DNA from: Streptomyces sp. NBC_01244
Lineage (GTDB): Bacteria > Actinomycetota > Actinomycetes > Streptomycetales > Streptomycetaceae
Assembly (NCBI RefSeq): GCF_035987325.1
Contig: NZ_CP108488.1
Location: forward strand, 4,030,001-4,094,000
Direction: 5' to 3'
Length of the DNA stretch: 64,000 nucleotides
The notes beneath the pieces are model-generated. The model did no database searches. It was not told the origin of the DNA and was given only the letters and a program-made list of their open reading frames with translations. The translations under genes and the position numbers were made by a program. Positions 14,706-21,521 of this stretch are shown piece after piece (position 1 is the first letter of the stretch; each line of letters opens with the position of its first letter).

Positions 14706-15416
14706 TTGAAGCTTGACCTTCTCGCGCACACGATCCTGAACGCGCCCACCCTCCTTGACGCGTACGACTATCGAGTGTCCGGAGCGCAGTACAACGCCGA
14801 CCGACCGACGGACGCTGACGCGCTGGGCGAAGCCGCCGGACGTATCTGTTACAAGTCCTTCAGCCGGCCGAACCCGAAGACGGCGACCAACGCCGGGTAC
14901 CTGGGCAACATCCTGAGTCAGGGTCACTTCAGCGTGCTTGAGCACAGTTCGGTGACCTTCCTTGTTCGCGACGTGTCCCGCGCGCTTCTGACGGAACTGA
15001 CCCGGCACCGACACCTGAGCTTCAGCGTGGTCAGTCAGCGATACGTGAACTACGCCGGTACGAAGCCCGTCATTCCCCCTGCCGCTGACGACGTCACTGA
15101 GCGCCGGATTCGGGACGCGTACAACAGCGCAATGCACACGTACCTTGACCTTGCGTGGCACCTCGAAAAGATCGTTGGTCTCAAGCGCAAGGAAGCCCGC
15201 GAAGCCGCCCGTGCGGTACTGCCGAACGCTGCGCCCGTAGACATGGTGGTGACCGGCAACCTTCGCGCGTGGCGTGACGTGCTGGGCAAGAGGTACCACG
15301 TAGCCGCTGACGCTGAGATTCGAAAGTTCGCGGGGCTTGTCCTGGGGCACCTTCGCGACGTCGCCCCCAACTCCGTTCAGGATGTGCCGACTTCGCCTTA
15401 CGGGAGTGCCCAGTGA
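14706..15416 (+). CDS. thyX: Flavin-dependent thymidylate synthase ThyX
   Basis: The protein has 236 residues. ThyX makes dTMP from dUMP using FAD, NADPH and methylenetetrahydrofolate. The hallmark RHR-x7-S is present as [14 protein letters not shown] at about residues 100-113. YKSFSRPNP and LEHSSVTF match the family's N-terminal motifs, and [18 protein letters not shown] matches the C-terminal substrate-binding region. The TTG at 14706 follows GGAGAGACCCCC. With the dCMP deaminase and dNMP kinase it forms a phage dTTP supply route. The stop overlaps the next start (GTGA). Confidence 0.93.
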   Translation: MKLDLLAHTILNAPTLLDAYDYRVSGAQYNADRPTDADALGEAAGRICYKSFSRPNPKTATNAGYLGNILSQGHFSVLEHSSVTFLVRDVSRALLTELTRHRHLSFSVVSQRYVNYAGTKPVIPPAADDVTERRIRDAYNSAMHTYLDLAWHLEKIVGLKRKEAREAARAVLPNAAPVDMVVTGNLRAWRDVLGKRYHVAADAEIRKFAGLVLGHLRDVAPNSVQDVPTSPYGSAQ

Positions 15417-15634
15417 GTGACGCTAACCCCTTCATGAGCCTCAGCCCCGCCGCTGTGGACGTCCTTGACGACATGGTTGAAGAGTGGCTTGACCGTGACC
15501 GGCACGGCGAACTGAACGGGAACTACGGCTACGGCCCGAAGAAGAGCGAAGCGTTTTCGCTGATCCATACCCAGGTTCGGGCAGCGTGGAAGGCGCGAGT
15601 CAACTACGCCGACGTAGAGGAGAGTTCAGAGTGA
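15413..15634 (+). CDS. Small acidic phage protein
   Basis: This 73-residue acidic protein starts at GTG 15413 in a 4-base overlap with thyX. It has a helical core [20 protein letters not shown] followed by [17 protein letters not shown]. No Cys or membrane segment. Translational coupling suggests it is made with ThyX. I see no recognisable domain. Confidence 0.6.
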   Translation: MSDANPFMSLSPAAVDVLDDMVEEWLDRDRHGELNGNYGYGPKKSEAFSLIHTQVRAAWKARVNYADVEESSE

Positions 15635-15903
15635 AGCGCACTGCCCTTGTGGTGTCCGCTGCCGTTGCTGTGGTCGCGCTTGCCGGGTGCTCAGCGGAAG
15701 ACGACGACACCCGCTGTACGACCTTCACAACGGTTGCGGCTACGGCTCCGGCTCCGCCGGCCCCCGCTCCTAGGCCAACTCCCCCGGCTCCGAAGCCCGT
15801 TGCGCCACGACCGAACGTCGTGAAGCCCGTTCCGGCTCCGTCTCCGGGTGTCGCGCCCGTTCCGCCCCGTACGAACCTCGTGTGTTGGGAAGAAGACCAG
15901 TGA
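15631..15903 (+). CDS. Phage-encoded Pro-rich lipoprotein
   Basis: This 90-residue protein has an N-terminal signal [20 protein letters not shown] (GTG start) and a classic lipobox LAGC at about residues 17-20. It is followed by an acidic patch and a long Pro/Ala-rich region, ending with a single Cys. It overlaps both neighbours by 4 bases. Membrane-anchored prophage lipoproteins often change the host surface or block superinfection; that role is inference here. Confidence 0.7.
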   Translation: MKRTALVVSAAVAVVALAGCSAEDDDTRCTTFTTVAATAPAPPAPAPRPTPPAPKPVAPRPNVVKPVPAPSPGVAPVPPRTNLVCWEEDQ

Positions 15904-16163
15904 TCAAGCCTGTATTCATCGGCGCTTCGTGGTGCGCGCCATGCAAGAAGACGTACCCGCTGTTTGAGCGTGTGTGCTCCGCTGAGGGGCTTGAGTGGGA
16001 TTACGTGGACGTTGAGTCGTACGACTCACGTTCGTCCGACGTGCGCAGCGTGCCGACGATTCGCGTGTACGACGCTGACGGCGACATGTTGGCGGAGCAT
16101 CGGGGCGGGGCTACGGCCGAAGAGATCAGCGCGCTACTTGAGCGGGGGCGCGCGCTTGTCTGA
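15900..16163 (+). CDS. Thioredoxin/glutaredoxin-like protein
   Basis: This 87-residue thioredoxin fold has the active site ASWCAPCKK at about residues 9-17, a cis-Pro segment SVPTIRVYD near residue 50, and a C-terminal helix. GTG 15900 overlaps the previous stop (GTGA). It could reduce ribonucleotide reductase or ThyX partners during phage DNA precursor synthesis, fitting the surrounding nucleotide-metabolism genes. Confidence 0.85.
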   Translation: MIKPVFIGASWCAPCKKTYPLFERVCSAEGLEWDYVDVESYDSRSSDVRSVPTIRVYDADGDMLAEHRGGATAEEISALLERGRALV

Positions 16164-16560
16164 CCGGCCTGATTGGGACGCGTACTTTCTGGCGGGTGCT
16201 GCCTGGGCGGCATCCCGTGCGGACTGTACGCGTTCCCAGGTTGGCGCAATCCTCGTAAACGCCAACAACGAAGTACGGGGCACCGGTTACAACGGGGCGC
16301 CCAGCGGCGTACCTGGGTGCGCTTCAGCCGGCGCATGCCCACGCGGTCAGCTCACGTACGCCCAGTGTGCCGCGAACACGGATTACAGCAACTGCGTTGC
16401 CGACCACGCCGAACGGAACGCGATCAGGCATGCACCTGCCGCTGAGCTTCCTGGGGCGACGCTGTATGTGACCCGCGAACCGTGCCCCGCGTGCTGGACG
16501 TTGATCCGTGCCGCCGGTATCCGTCGCGTCGTCACTCCCGATATTGACGTACTCACGTGA
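16156..16560 (+). CDS. Deoxycytidylate deaminase
   Basis: This 134-residue zinc deaminase has HAERNAI (His zinc ligand plus catalytic Glu, about residue 83) and EPCPACW (two Cys ligands, about residue 112), the pattern of dCMP deaminases. It converts dCMP to dUMP, the substrate of the ThyX encoded upstream. TTG 16156 is chosen for the compact 8-base overlap with the thioredoxin-like gene. The last codons and the stop are formed by an operator palindrome (16549-16564), so repressor site and gene end coincide. Confidence 0.88.
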   Translation: MSDRPDWDAYFLAGAAWAASRADCTRSQVGAILVNANNEVRGTGYNGAPSGVPGCASAGACPRGQLTYAQCAANTDYSNCVADHAERNAIRHAPAAELPGATLYVTREPCPACWTLIRAAGIRRVVTPDIDVLT

Positions 16561-16571
16561 GTACCATAGAG
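16549..16571 (+). promoter_or_regulatory. Operator palindrome with -10-like sequence
   Basis: GTACTCACGTGAGTAC (16549-16564) is a perfect 16-base palindrome, followed by CATAGAGT, a -10 candidate for the 16604 gene. It overlaps the end of the deaminase gene. Confidence 0.65.
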
Positions 16572-16573
16572 TC

Positions 16574-16597
16574 TCCCTTGTAAGCACAACGAAGGGA
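16574..16597 (+). promoter_or_regulatory. Short leader hairpin enclosing a ribosome-binding site
   Basis: TCCCTT (16574-16579) pairs with AAGGGA (16592-16597) before ATG 16604. It is a variant lacking the ACCGA prefix. Confidence 0.55.
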
Positions 16598-16603
16598 AAC
16601 GAA

Positions 16604-16750
16604 ATGGTCTACATGCAGTGCGGCGCTTGCTCCGGGGACGTTCAGGTGACGGCCGAACAGTGGAAGAAGGACACTTCCGCCCCTTGCCCGAAGTGCCCGG
16701 ACGGTGGCGTTGATCTTGTCCACGCACGACGGCACGGGGACGGTTTCTGA
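16604..16750 (+). CDS. Small zinc-ribbon protein
   Basis: This 48-residue protein has two Cys pairs, CGAC and CPKC, about 22 residues apart: a minimal zinc ribbon. Short promoter-to-gene distance, its own operator and a terminator suggest it is an independently controlled early gene. Small zinc ribbons in phages often bind RNA polymerase or nucleic acid; no specific role can be read. Confidence 0.65.
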   Translation: MVYMQCGACSGDVQVTAEQWKKDTSAPCPKCPDGGVDLVHARRHGDGF

Positions 16751-16761
16751 TCCACCCAGGG

Positions 16762-16794
16762 CCCCCAACCTACTCACGGTGAGTGGGTTGGGGG
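16762..16794 (+). terminator. Operator-bearing terminator hairpin
   Basis: CCCCCAACC/GGTTGGGGG arms around TACTCACGGTGAGTG. TTTCCTTGTTT follows, a better T-rich tail than the other copies have. Confidence 0.72.
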
Positions 16795-16811
16795 TTTCCT
16801 TGTTTCCCGGG

Positions 16812-16850
16812 TACATGCTCACGTGAGTATGTAGTAAGCTACTCACGTGA
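16812..16850 (+). promoter_or_regulatory. Tandem operator sites over a promoter
   Basis: TACATGCTCACGTGAGTATGTA (16812-16833, one mismatch pair) is followed by TAGTAAGCT, a -10 candidate. A second near-palindrome CTACTCACGTGA lies at 16839-16850. Two sites within 40 bases of the 16874 start suggest tight control. Confidence 0.6.
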
Positions 16851-16873
16851 AGACGGAACGAGAGGGGAACGAA

Positions 16874-16966
16874 ATGCCTGAGGTTCGCGAACTGAAGTGC
16901 GTGACGTGCGAGAAGTGCGACGGCAACCCGAAGAAGGCGCATCTGTTCCGCTGGGTGAAGCGGTAG
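16874..16966 (+). CDS. 30-residue Cys-containing peptide gene
   Basis: The ORF encodes MPEVRELKCVTCEKCDG and a basic tail ending FRWVKR, 30 residues with three Cys (CxxCxxC). ATG 16874 follows GAGAGGGGAACGAA, a strong ribosome-binding site. It has a dedicated operator-promoter region and terminator, so it is probably a real gene despite its size. Function unknown; metal or nucleic-acid binding is plausible. Confidence 0.55.
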   Translation: MPEVRELKCVTCEKCDGNPKKAHLFRWVKR

Positions 16967-16977
16967 AAACCAGCCAA

Positions 16978-17015
16978 GCCCCAACCCACTCACGCTGAGT
17001 AGGTTGGGGCTTTTT
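16978..17015 (+). terminator. Operator-bearing terminator hairpin with T run
   Basis: GCCCCAACC (16978-16986) and GGTTGGGGC (17002-17010) flank CACTCACGCTGAGTA. TTTTT follows, making this the only copy with a clean T run. Confidence 0.75.
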
Positions 17016-17259
17016 GGCGTCTTGCTGACGTCTCGTCAGATGGCGTGCTCATGTCCCATCTAACTCTCTGGCGATTGTCAGTGTCGGGGGGTAGTGTCGA
17101 AAGCTCGTTCGACGGAGGTTGGTACATCCCGTCCGAAACCGACTGACACAACGTGCCTTTTTGGTGTTGACACACAGGGTCGCTTGAAGGTTGTAATACC
17201 CACGGAGGTTCTTTAGGCCATTCTTACGAACGATTCCGGCCTTTGGTCGAAACGGGACG
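17016..17259 (+). promoter_or_regulatory. Gene-free stretch with a possible host-type promoter
   Basis: No gene is visible. TTGACA at 17167-17172 and TGTAAT at 17192-17197 have a long 19-base spacing and could drive the 17260 gene. CGAAAGCTCGTTCG and GACGTCTCGTC include short inverted repeats. The operator palindrome family is absent here, so this promoter may escape phage repressor control. Confidence 0.4.
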
Positions 17260-17631
17260 ATGTACGCACACGTTGCGCTCTTGGGGGGCCCACACATGCA
17301 CGCTGCACCTTTCACCCTGGCTCTGTCCGTCTGGGTCCCAACCGGTACTGACCGAAAGTGGGTCCCATGCGGTCTGAGTGCGTCCCTGGGTGACGAAACG
17401 ATCAAGTCATGTAGCGAACTGCGTGCCGTCCTGGGCGCTCACTCCCGCTTGATGGCACGCCTTCTCAGCGCTCCGCCGGCTCCGAAGTACGACGGGTTTC
17501 GGATCATCGGGCGACGCGCGGACACAGACGTTCTCGTGACCGAAGTCGAGTGGAAGCGCTCCACTGAGACAGGTCAACTCGTGCAAGACGGCGACGTGTT
17601 CACCGCTTGTGAATGGGTTCACTGCGCTTAG
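17260..17631 (+). CDS. Phage protein, unknown
   Basis: This 123-residue protein uses ATG 17260 (ATG 17296 is an alternative). There is no signal peptide or membrane segment. The segments DGFRIIGRRADTDVLVTEVEWKR and a C-terminal CEWVHCA suggest a small alpha/beta fold. It lies after the last operator-bearing hairpin and under a different-looking promoter, so it might be expressed from the prophage. No family recognised. Confidence 0.5.
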   Translation: MYAHVALLGGPHMHAAPFTLALSVWVPTGTDRKWVPCGLSASLGDETIKSCSELRAVLGAHSRLMARLLSAPPAPKYDGFRIIGRRADTDVLVTEVEWKRSTETGQLVQDGDVFTACEWVHCA

Positions 17632-17690
17632 AGGAACCCAGGGTTCCGCTTTCCTCTCACCTGCTGTTAATGTCCCGTTAAGGTTCAGAT

Positions 17691-18203
17691 TTGAACAACA
17701 AGATCGTTCAGGGGGTTCCGTTGTCTCGGCTCTTCGCTGCCATCGCTGCCACGGTGGCCGTGTTCTTCGCTGGACTAGGTTTCTCCGCTCACGCTCAGGA
17801 TGCTCAGCGGCGCAGCACGCCCGACGAAGGCCCTGAGCCGACGACTCCGACCCCGACCGAACCGCCCAACCTGCACGCTCCGGACGTCACGTCAGAGCCC
17901 CTGAGCGACCCGCAGACGACCGTTCCGCCGGACTGTGCGCCCAGGCATGCGAAGCCCTCTGAACCTGCCTCAGAGAAGGCCACGCCTACCCACGTGCCTC
18001 AGCCGGCGAAGCCCGCCAAACCCAAGCACGCGAAGCCTTCCCCGGACCCGTCCGCGAAGCCGGGTGACCATGGCCCGTTTGCAGACGCTGAGGGTGACGG
18101 CAAGCACCTAGACGACCTGTTGAACTACATGCTGCGGGACAAGGTAGTACCCATGGGTGGGCGCTCTGACCGGCCACTATCGCTCAACTCGCCTTCCCGC
18201 TAA
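17691..18203 (+). CDS. Secreted or membrane-anchored Pro/Lys-rich protein
   Basis: Up to 170 residues. TTG 17691 is the longest start; TTG 17721 after CAGGGGGTTCCG would begin MSRLFAAIAATVAVFFAGLG, a clear hydrophobic signal or anchor ending SAHAQ. The rest is low-complexity Pro/Thr/Lys (AKPAKPKHAKPSPDPSAKPG), followed by a small folded-looking tail. It resembles exported prophage proteins that sit in the wall. The start is uncertain and function is not assignable. Confidence 0.55.
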   Translation: MNNKIVQGVPLSRLFAAIAATVAVFFAGLGFSAHAQDAQRRSTPDEGPEPTTPTPTEPPNLHAPDVTSEPLSDPQTTVPPDCAPRHAKPSEPASEKATPTHVPQPAKPAKPKHAKPSPDPSAKPGDHGPFADAEGDGKHLDDLLNYMLRDKVVPMGGRSDRPLSLNSPSR

Positions 18204-18212
18204 GCGAGTCAC

Positions 18213-18261
18213 CGACTCCCTTACTGGCCTTCGCAGAGACGAAATCTCAACTATGCGAAGG
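18213..18261 (+). promoter_or_regulatory. ACCGACTCCCTT leader with alternative hairpin
   Basis: The 12-mer lies at 18211-18222. The ribosome-binding site is enclosed by a different stem, CCTTCGCA (18228-18235) with TGCGAAGG (18254-18261). The 12-mer is conserved although it is not the pairing partner. Confidence 0.65.
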
Positions 18262-18271
18262 AGCGCGAGAG

Positions 18272-18982
18272 TTGGACACGCGCATCATTACCCGCACGCG
18301 TCGTGTGTTGGTTGGCGGACGCTGGTTCCTGATCCTGGGGCTTGTCTTCTACAGCCTCATGACGACGACGCCGTTTGTCAGTGCACACAGCGAATGGACA
18401 TGGTCCGGTTGGGTCCTGGGCCTGATCGTGGACGCCGCTTTCATCATGGCTCTGAGCGCCGAAAGCACCCTTGCGAAGTACGGCGTGCGGAAGCTGGGAG
18501 CGTGGCCGGTTGCTTTCCGCTGGGTGACGGGCCTCAGCTCAGTCTTCTTGAACGTGTGGCTGAGCGTCAGCGCGCGTGACTGGGTCGGCGTGGCCGTTCA
18601 CCTGATCGCACCCGCCCTTGTGATGCTCCTTGCCGAAGTCGGTCCCGTCTACATGGCGGCACTCGCTGACGCTGAGCGTGAGGCGTCCGCCGAAGCCCTG
18701 AGCGCCCCTCAGGCGGCCGAAGAGCCTTCCCGCGTGTTCTTGGACGATGCGTCGTTCTTGGACTACCTGAGCGACACGGAGCCGGTTCCTGAGCCGGAGC
18801 CTGAGCCCCAGGAAGAGCCGGAGACGACGACCGAACGCCTGAGCAACAAAGAGGCTGACGAGATCATTGAGAAGGGTTGGCGGCACAAGGTGGACCCCGT
18901 ACAGGTTGCCGCTGCCGCACGACGACACCCGGCCACCGTGCGCCGGAAGTACAAGGAACTTGACGCTGCCCTGAGCATCTAG
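18272..18982 (+). CDS. Four-TM membrane protein with C-terminal helix-turn-helix (DUF2637/SpdB-like)
   Basis: The protein has 236 residues. The N-terminal half has four hydrophobic segments (about residues 14-35, 43-65, 73-97 and 103-127). The acidic EPEPEPEP linker is followed by ADEIIEKGWRHKVDPVQVAAAARRHPATVRRKYKEL (split motif: VAAAARRHPATVRRKYKEL), a helix-turn-helix. This layout matches DUF2637 proteins of Streptomyces plasmids, including the SpdB-like gene at 58138 in this window. In plasmids they aid intramycelial spread; in a phage the role is unknown. TTG start placed by the leader hairpin. Confidence 0.7.
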   Translation: MDTRIITRTRRVLVGGRWFLILGLVFYSLMTTTPFVSAHSEWTWSGWVLGLIVDAAFIMALSAESTLAKYGVRKLGAWPVAFRWVTGLSSVFLNVWLSVSARDWVGVAVHLIAPALVMLLAEVGPVYMAALADAEREASAEALSAPQAAEEPSRVFLDDASFLDYLSDTEPVPEPEPEPQEEPETTTERLSNKEADEIIEKGWRHKVDPVQVAAAARRHPATVRRKYKELDAALSI

Positions 18983-18988
18983 ACACCT

Positions 18989-19025
18989 GCCCCCGGTACT
19001 GGCCTTCGTGGTCGGTACCGGGGGC
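18989..19025 (+). terminator. Rho-independent terminator
   Basis: GCCCCCGGTAC (18989-18999) pairs perfectly with GTACCGGGGGC (19015-19025). TTTGTCG follows. Confidence 0.85.
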
Positions 19026-19085
19026 TTTGTCGTACCCCCCGACTACGATCACGACGCCTGCACACCACACCCACAAGGGGGACAC

Positions 19086-19478
19086 ATGCGCCGCTTCACC
19101 CTGCCTGCCGTCGTGATCACTGCCGTCTTCGCACTGACCGCTTGTGGCAGCGGAGCCGACGACAAGCCGAAGGCTGAAGCCCCTGTTGCTGCGCCCAGCT
19201 CTGTGCCGGCCAAGCCTGCCGCCGTTCCGTCGCCCGACGCTGCCCAGACGAAGGCGCTCATGACCGCGCTGAAGGGCATCAAGCCTGAGCTTGCAGCCGA
19301 CGAAGAGCGTGCGGTGCGCCGTGCCCAAAACGTCTGCCAGGAGGTGAAGGCCGGTAAGGACGAAGCCGCCATGGCGACCAACGCCAACGCTCGTTTCTCC
19401 GGCGGTACGGCCGGACAGCTCAGCGACGCCCAGGGAGCGAAGATCGTGAAGGCGGTCAAGGACTCCTTCTGTCAGTAA
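19086..19478 (+). CDS. Small lipoprotein
   Basis: This 130-residue protein has a signal sequence MRRFTLPAVVITAVFALTAC with lipobox LTAC, a Pro/Ala linker, and a helical domain with a Cys pair (NVCQEV and SFCQ), reminiscent of small secreted helical domains such as DUF732. ATG 19086 follows AAGGGGGACAC. Its host-like gene style and the flanking terminators suggest lysogenic expression. No function can be assigned. Confidence 0.65.
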   Translation: MRRFTLPAVVITAVFALTACGSGADDKPKAEAPVAAPSSVPAKPAAVPSPDAAQTKALMTALKGIKPELAADEERAVRRAQNVCQEVKAGKDEAAMATNANARFSGGTAGQLSDAQGAKIVKAVKDSFCQ

Positions 19479-19503
19479 CCGCGCGTGGATGGGCACACGA
19501 GGA

Positions 19504-19540
19504 AGCCCCGCCACTTCGAAGGGGGTGAAGTGGCGGGGCT
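19504..19540. terminator. Bidirectional terminator between phage and cargo genes
   Basis: A perfect 14-bp stem, AGCCCCGCCACTTC (19504-19517) with GAAGTGGCGGGGCT (19527-19540), lies between the rightward lipoprotein gene and the leftward DUF397 gene. Confidence 0.85.
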
Positions 19541-19561
19541 CAGGTCGAGATTCGGGCAGCG

Positions 19562-19756
19562 TCAGACGTCCGCGCGGACCAGTCCGACAAGGTCAGACCA
19601 CGCGCCGACTGAGACCCTGAGGACCGGGCCGTTCGTAACCTTGCTGTCCCGAACGAGAACGGCGGGGGCGGCAGTGGGGTTGATCTCGACACACGAGTCA
19701 TTGACGCCACCGCTGTATGAGGACTTGAACCAACCCGGGATGTCGTGGGCATTCAT
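19562..19756 (-). CDS. DUF397 protein
   Basis: This 64-residue protein opens MNAHDIPGWFKSSYSGGVND and contains DSCVEINP and VLVRDSK, the DUF397 pattern. In Streptomyces these proteins are nearly always paired with an Scr1-type XRE regulator, and the pair acts in developmental regulation or behaves like a toxin-antitoxin-type module. The start overlaps the stop of the upstream regulator gene by 4 bases (ATGA), so the two are coupled. Here it is prophage cargo. Confidence 0.88.
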   Translation of the reverse strand: MNAHDIPGWFKSSYSGGVNDSCVEINPTAAPAVLVRDSKVTNGPVLRVSVGAWSDLVGLVRADV

Positions 19757-20598
19757 GTCATGCGCTCCAGTGCTGTACGGATCATGTCCAGCGAACGGGA
19801 CGGCCGTTCCGCCTCTTCTGACAGCCGATCATAGACCCGCTGAGACTCCGCCACGTCGGCCGGTTCTTCAGTGTGGGCCCCGCATGCATGCCCCTCGGTA
19901 TAGGCGGCCCGGCCGGCCCCCTGGTCAAAGGTGAGCAGGGTCAACAAGCCAGCGATGACGGGCGCGGAGAAGGGCAGAATGCGCACGCTGATGTTGGGTA
20001 GCTCTGCCACCTTGAGCAGGTACTCAAGCTGATCCGCAACGGCGGACCGGTCCCCAAGCTCAGCATGCAATACCCCCTCGTACAGGATCGTTGTCAGGTG
20101 CGGCGGGTCGGGGCGGGTCAGTATTTCCTGTGCCCGCTCCCACCGTTCATGTGCCAAGGCTTGTACGTCCTCAGGATGCGCGCCGACCATGCCGGAAGCC
20201 ATCAGCGCGGCTGTGTACCGCTCGGTTTGGAGCGTTCCCGGCACGGCCGCAATGCCCACGTGGTAGATCGCTTCCGCGACGAACAAGCGCTTCATGTACG
20301 GCTGTGCGTAGTCCCTGACCTTCGTGTCACGCATCTGCCGAACCACAGCAACAAGTGAGTCCGGCGGTAGGTCAAGAGCCCGTTCAAGCTCACGTGCAAG
20401 CGGGACGTCCGGCGGGACAAGGCCACGTTCAAGCTCGCTGATCCGGGTTTGGTTGGTGTTCGTCTCCGCAGCTAACGCGGTCTGTGAAAGCGCGCTTCCG
20501 ACCGCCCTACGCGTCTTGCTCGTACGTGACTGCTGTACCACGTACCCGATCCAATGGGCGGGGCTGTGGAACGGATCGGCTTCTTGCTTCCCTGGCAT
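19753..20598 (-). CDS. XRE-family regulator, Scr1 type with DUF5753
   Basis: This 281-residue protein has an N-terminal helix-turn-helix (about residues 34-75: SALSQTALAAETNTNQTRIS, then LERGLVPP). The C-terminal DUF5753 domain contains VPGTLQTERYTAALMASGM and YEGVLHAELGD. Family members bind operators near their own genes and are partnered by DUF397 proteins. The divergent small genes from 20709 are the natural regulatory target. This type is common on Streptomyces chromosomes but not a usual part of phiC31-like genomes, so it looks like an acquired moron. Confidence 0.88.
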   Translation of the reverse strand: MPGKQEADPFHSPAHWIGYVVQQSRTSKTRRAVGSALSQTALAAETNTNQTRISELERGLVPPDVPLARELERALDLPPDSLVAVVRQMRDTKVRDYAQPYMKRLFVAEAIYHVGIAAVPGTLQTERYTAALMASGMVGAHPEDVQALAHERWERAQEILTRPDPPHLTTILYEGVLHAELGDRSAVADQLEYLLKVAELPNISVRILPFSAPVIAGLLTLLTFDQGAGRAAYTEGHACGAHTEEPADVAESQRVYDRLSEEAERPSRSLDMIRTALERMT

Positions 20599-20708
20599 AT
20601 GCGTCCTAGTCCCTTCAACTCCACTAGGTGACCCGTAGTCAGACTAGGTGCACAGGGCCATCGTGAGTCATGCAATTGCACGGACGACCGAAAGGCGGTG
20701 GGTACGGC
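20599..20708. promoter_or_regulatory. Divergent intergenic region between XRE regulator and small genes
   Basis: About 110 bases contain GTCCTAGTCC and GTAGTCAGACTAGGTG, an imperfect inverted repeat (CCTAGTC / GACTAGG) that could be a regulator-binding site. This is suggestive only. Confidence 0.35.
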
Positions 20709-20942
20709 ATGGGCGTGGAGATCCATACGGACATCGGTTGGTTGGCGACGTCGGAACCCGACCCCAACCCGCCTACGGTCGGCGGCATAAGCGACTTCCC
20801 CGAACCGGCCGCGCGCTGCAAGGTGTGCACGGCGCTGGTAGAGGAACGCGCCGATGCGCTCGAAGCCTGCGACTGGCGAACGGTCGTGTCCTGTAACAAC
20901 GAGCTGCGCAATCACCCTCACGCGGGGAGGGACGTCCAGTGA
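20709..20942 (+). CDS. Small Streptomyces-type protein next to Scr1 regulator
   Basis: This 77-residue acidic protein has a Cys pair CKVC and another Cys in VSCNNELRNHPH. ATG 20709 follows GGCGGTGGGTACGGC, a weak ribosome-binding site. It is divergent from the XRE gene and overlaps the next gene by 4 bases (GTGA). Similar small genes accompany Scr1 regulators in Streptomyces, as I recall. Function unknown. Confidence 0.55.
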   Translation: MGVEIHTDIGWLATSEPDPNPPTVGGISDFPEPAARCKVCTALVEERADALEACDWRTVVSCNNELRNHPHAGRDVQ

Positions 20943-21118
20943 TATGGAGCCCTGAGGCCATGACGCCGGCGGAGCGCAGAGCGCGCGCATGGCGGACGTA
21001 CAACAGTCAGCGCGCCACCGAAGCCACGAAGCCGCCGGAAGCGCGCGAGACGGCCCCCTGTAGCCGCTCGTGCGAGTTCGCCGGCTGTGGCTGCAAGACG
21101 GACACGCGTACCGCCTGA
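20939..21118 (+). CDS. Small Cys-rich protein
   Basis: This 59-residue protein starts at GTG 20939 overlapping the previous stop. It has an Arg-rich helix (TPAERRARAWRTYNSQRA) and a Cys-rich tail, CSRSC then CGC, probably binding metal. Coupled to the 20709 gene. No family recognised. Confidence 0.55.
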   Translation: MIWSPEAMTPAERRARAWRTYNSQRATEATKPPEARETAPCSRSCEFAGCGCKTDTRTA

Positions 21119-21247
21119 GACTCCCGTTCCTGCCTGCCAACCCCACCGGGCAGGGGCGGGGCTAGACCTCCCGAAAGGGAGCCGTAGAGCCGGGTGGACA
21201 CCCCCCGGAGCGTCTACGCACACCCTCTACAGGAAGGAGGTGCCCTT

Positions 21248-21301
21248 ATGCACGCCGACCCCGATGAGGACCAGCACAAGCCGCCGCCCCCGGTGGCCTA
21301 G
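21248..21301 (+). CDS. 17-residue acidic/Pro peptide with a very strong ribosome-binding site
   Basis: The ORF encodes MHADPDEDQHKPPPPVA. The sequence AGGAAGGAGGTGCCCTT immediately upstream is an almost perfect Shine-Dalgarno. Downstream sequence has a short hairpin-like CCGCCCCTTGCGGGGG. Such a strong signal before so short a frame suggests a leader peptide or tiny effector. Low confidence that the product matters. Confidence 0.4.
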   Translation: MHADPDEDQHKPPPPVA

Positions 21302-21386
21302 CAGACTCCGCCCCTTGCGGGGGTGGGCAGACGGCATCTGATCAATACCGGTCAGGTGCCCAACGGATCTACGGAAGGACTGCACG

Positions 21387-21509
21387 ATGAAGGCGTACGT
21401 ACCCGGCAGCATCCTGCGGGAGGTGCCGACTGAGGACGACGGCACCACCTTCGAGCCGATCGTTCCCCAGCCGCAGGACGACCCGCCGACCCCGCCGCCG
21501 AACGAGTAG
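21387..21509 (+). CDS. 40-residue Pro/Asp-rich peptide gene
   Basis: The product starts MKAYVPGSILREVPTEDDGT and ends DDPPTPPPNE. ATG 21387 follows GGAAGGACTGCACG. It lies between the 17-residue frame and the 114-residue gene, all on one strand with short gaps, so the three may be one operon. No Cys. Small size with a low-complexity tail resembles a leader or regulatory peptide; nothing more can be said. Confidence 0.5.
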   Translation: MKAYVPGSILREVPTEDDGTTFEPIVPQPQDDPPTPPPNE

Positions 21510-21521
21510 AAGTGAGTAGCC

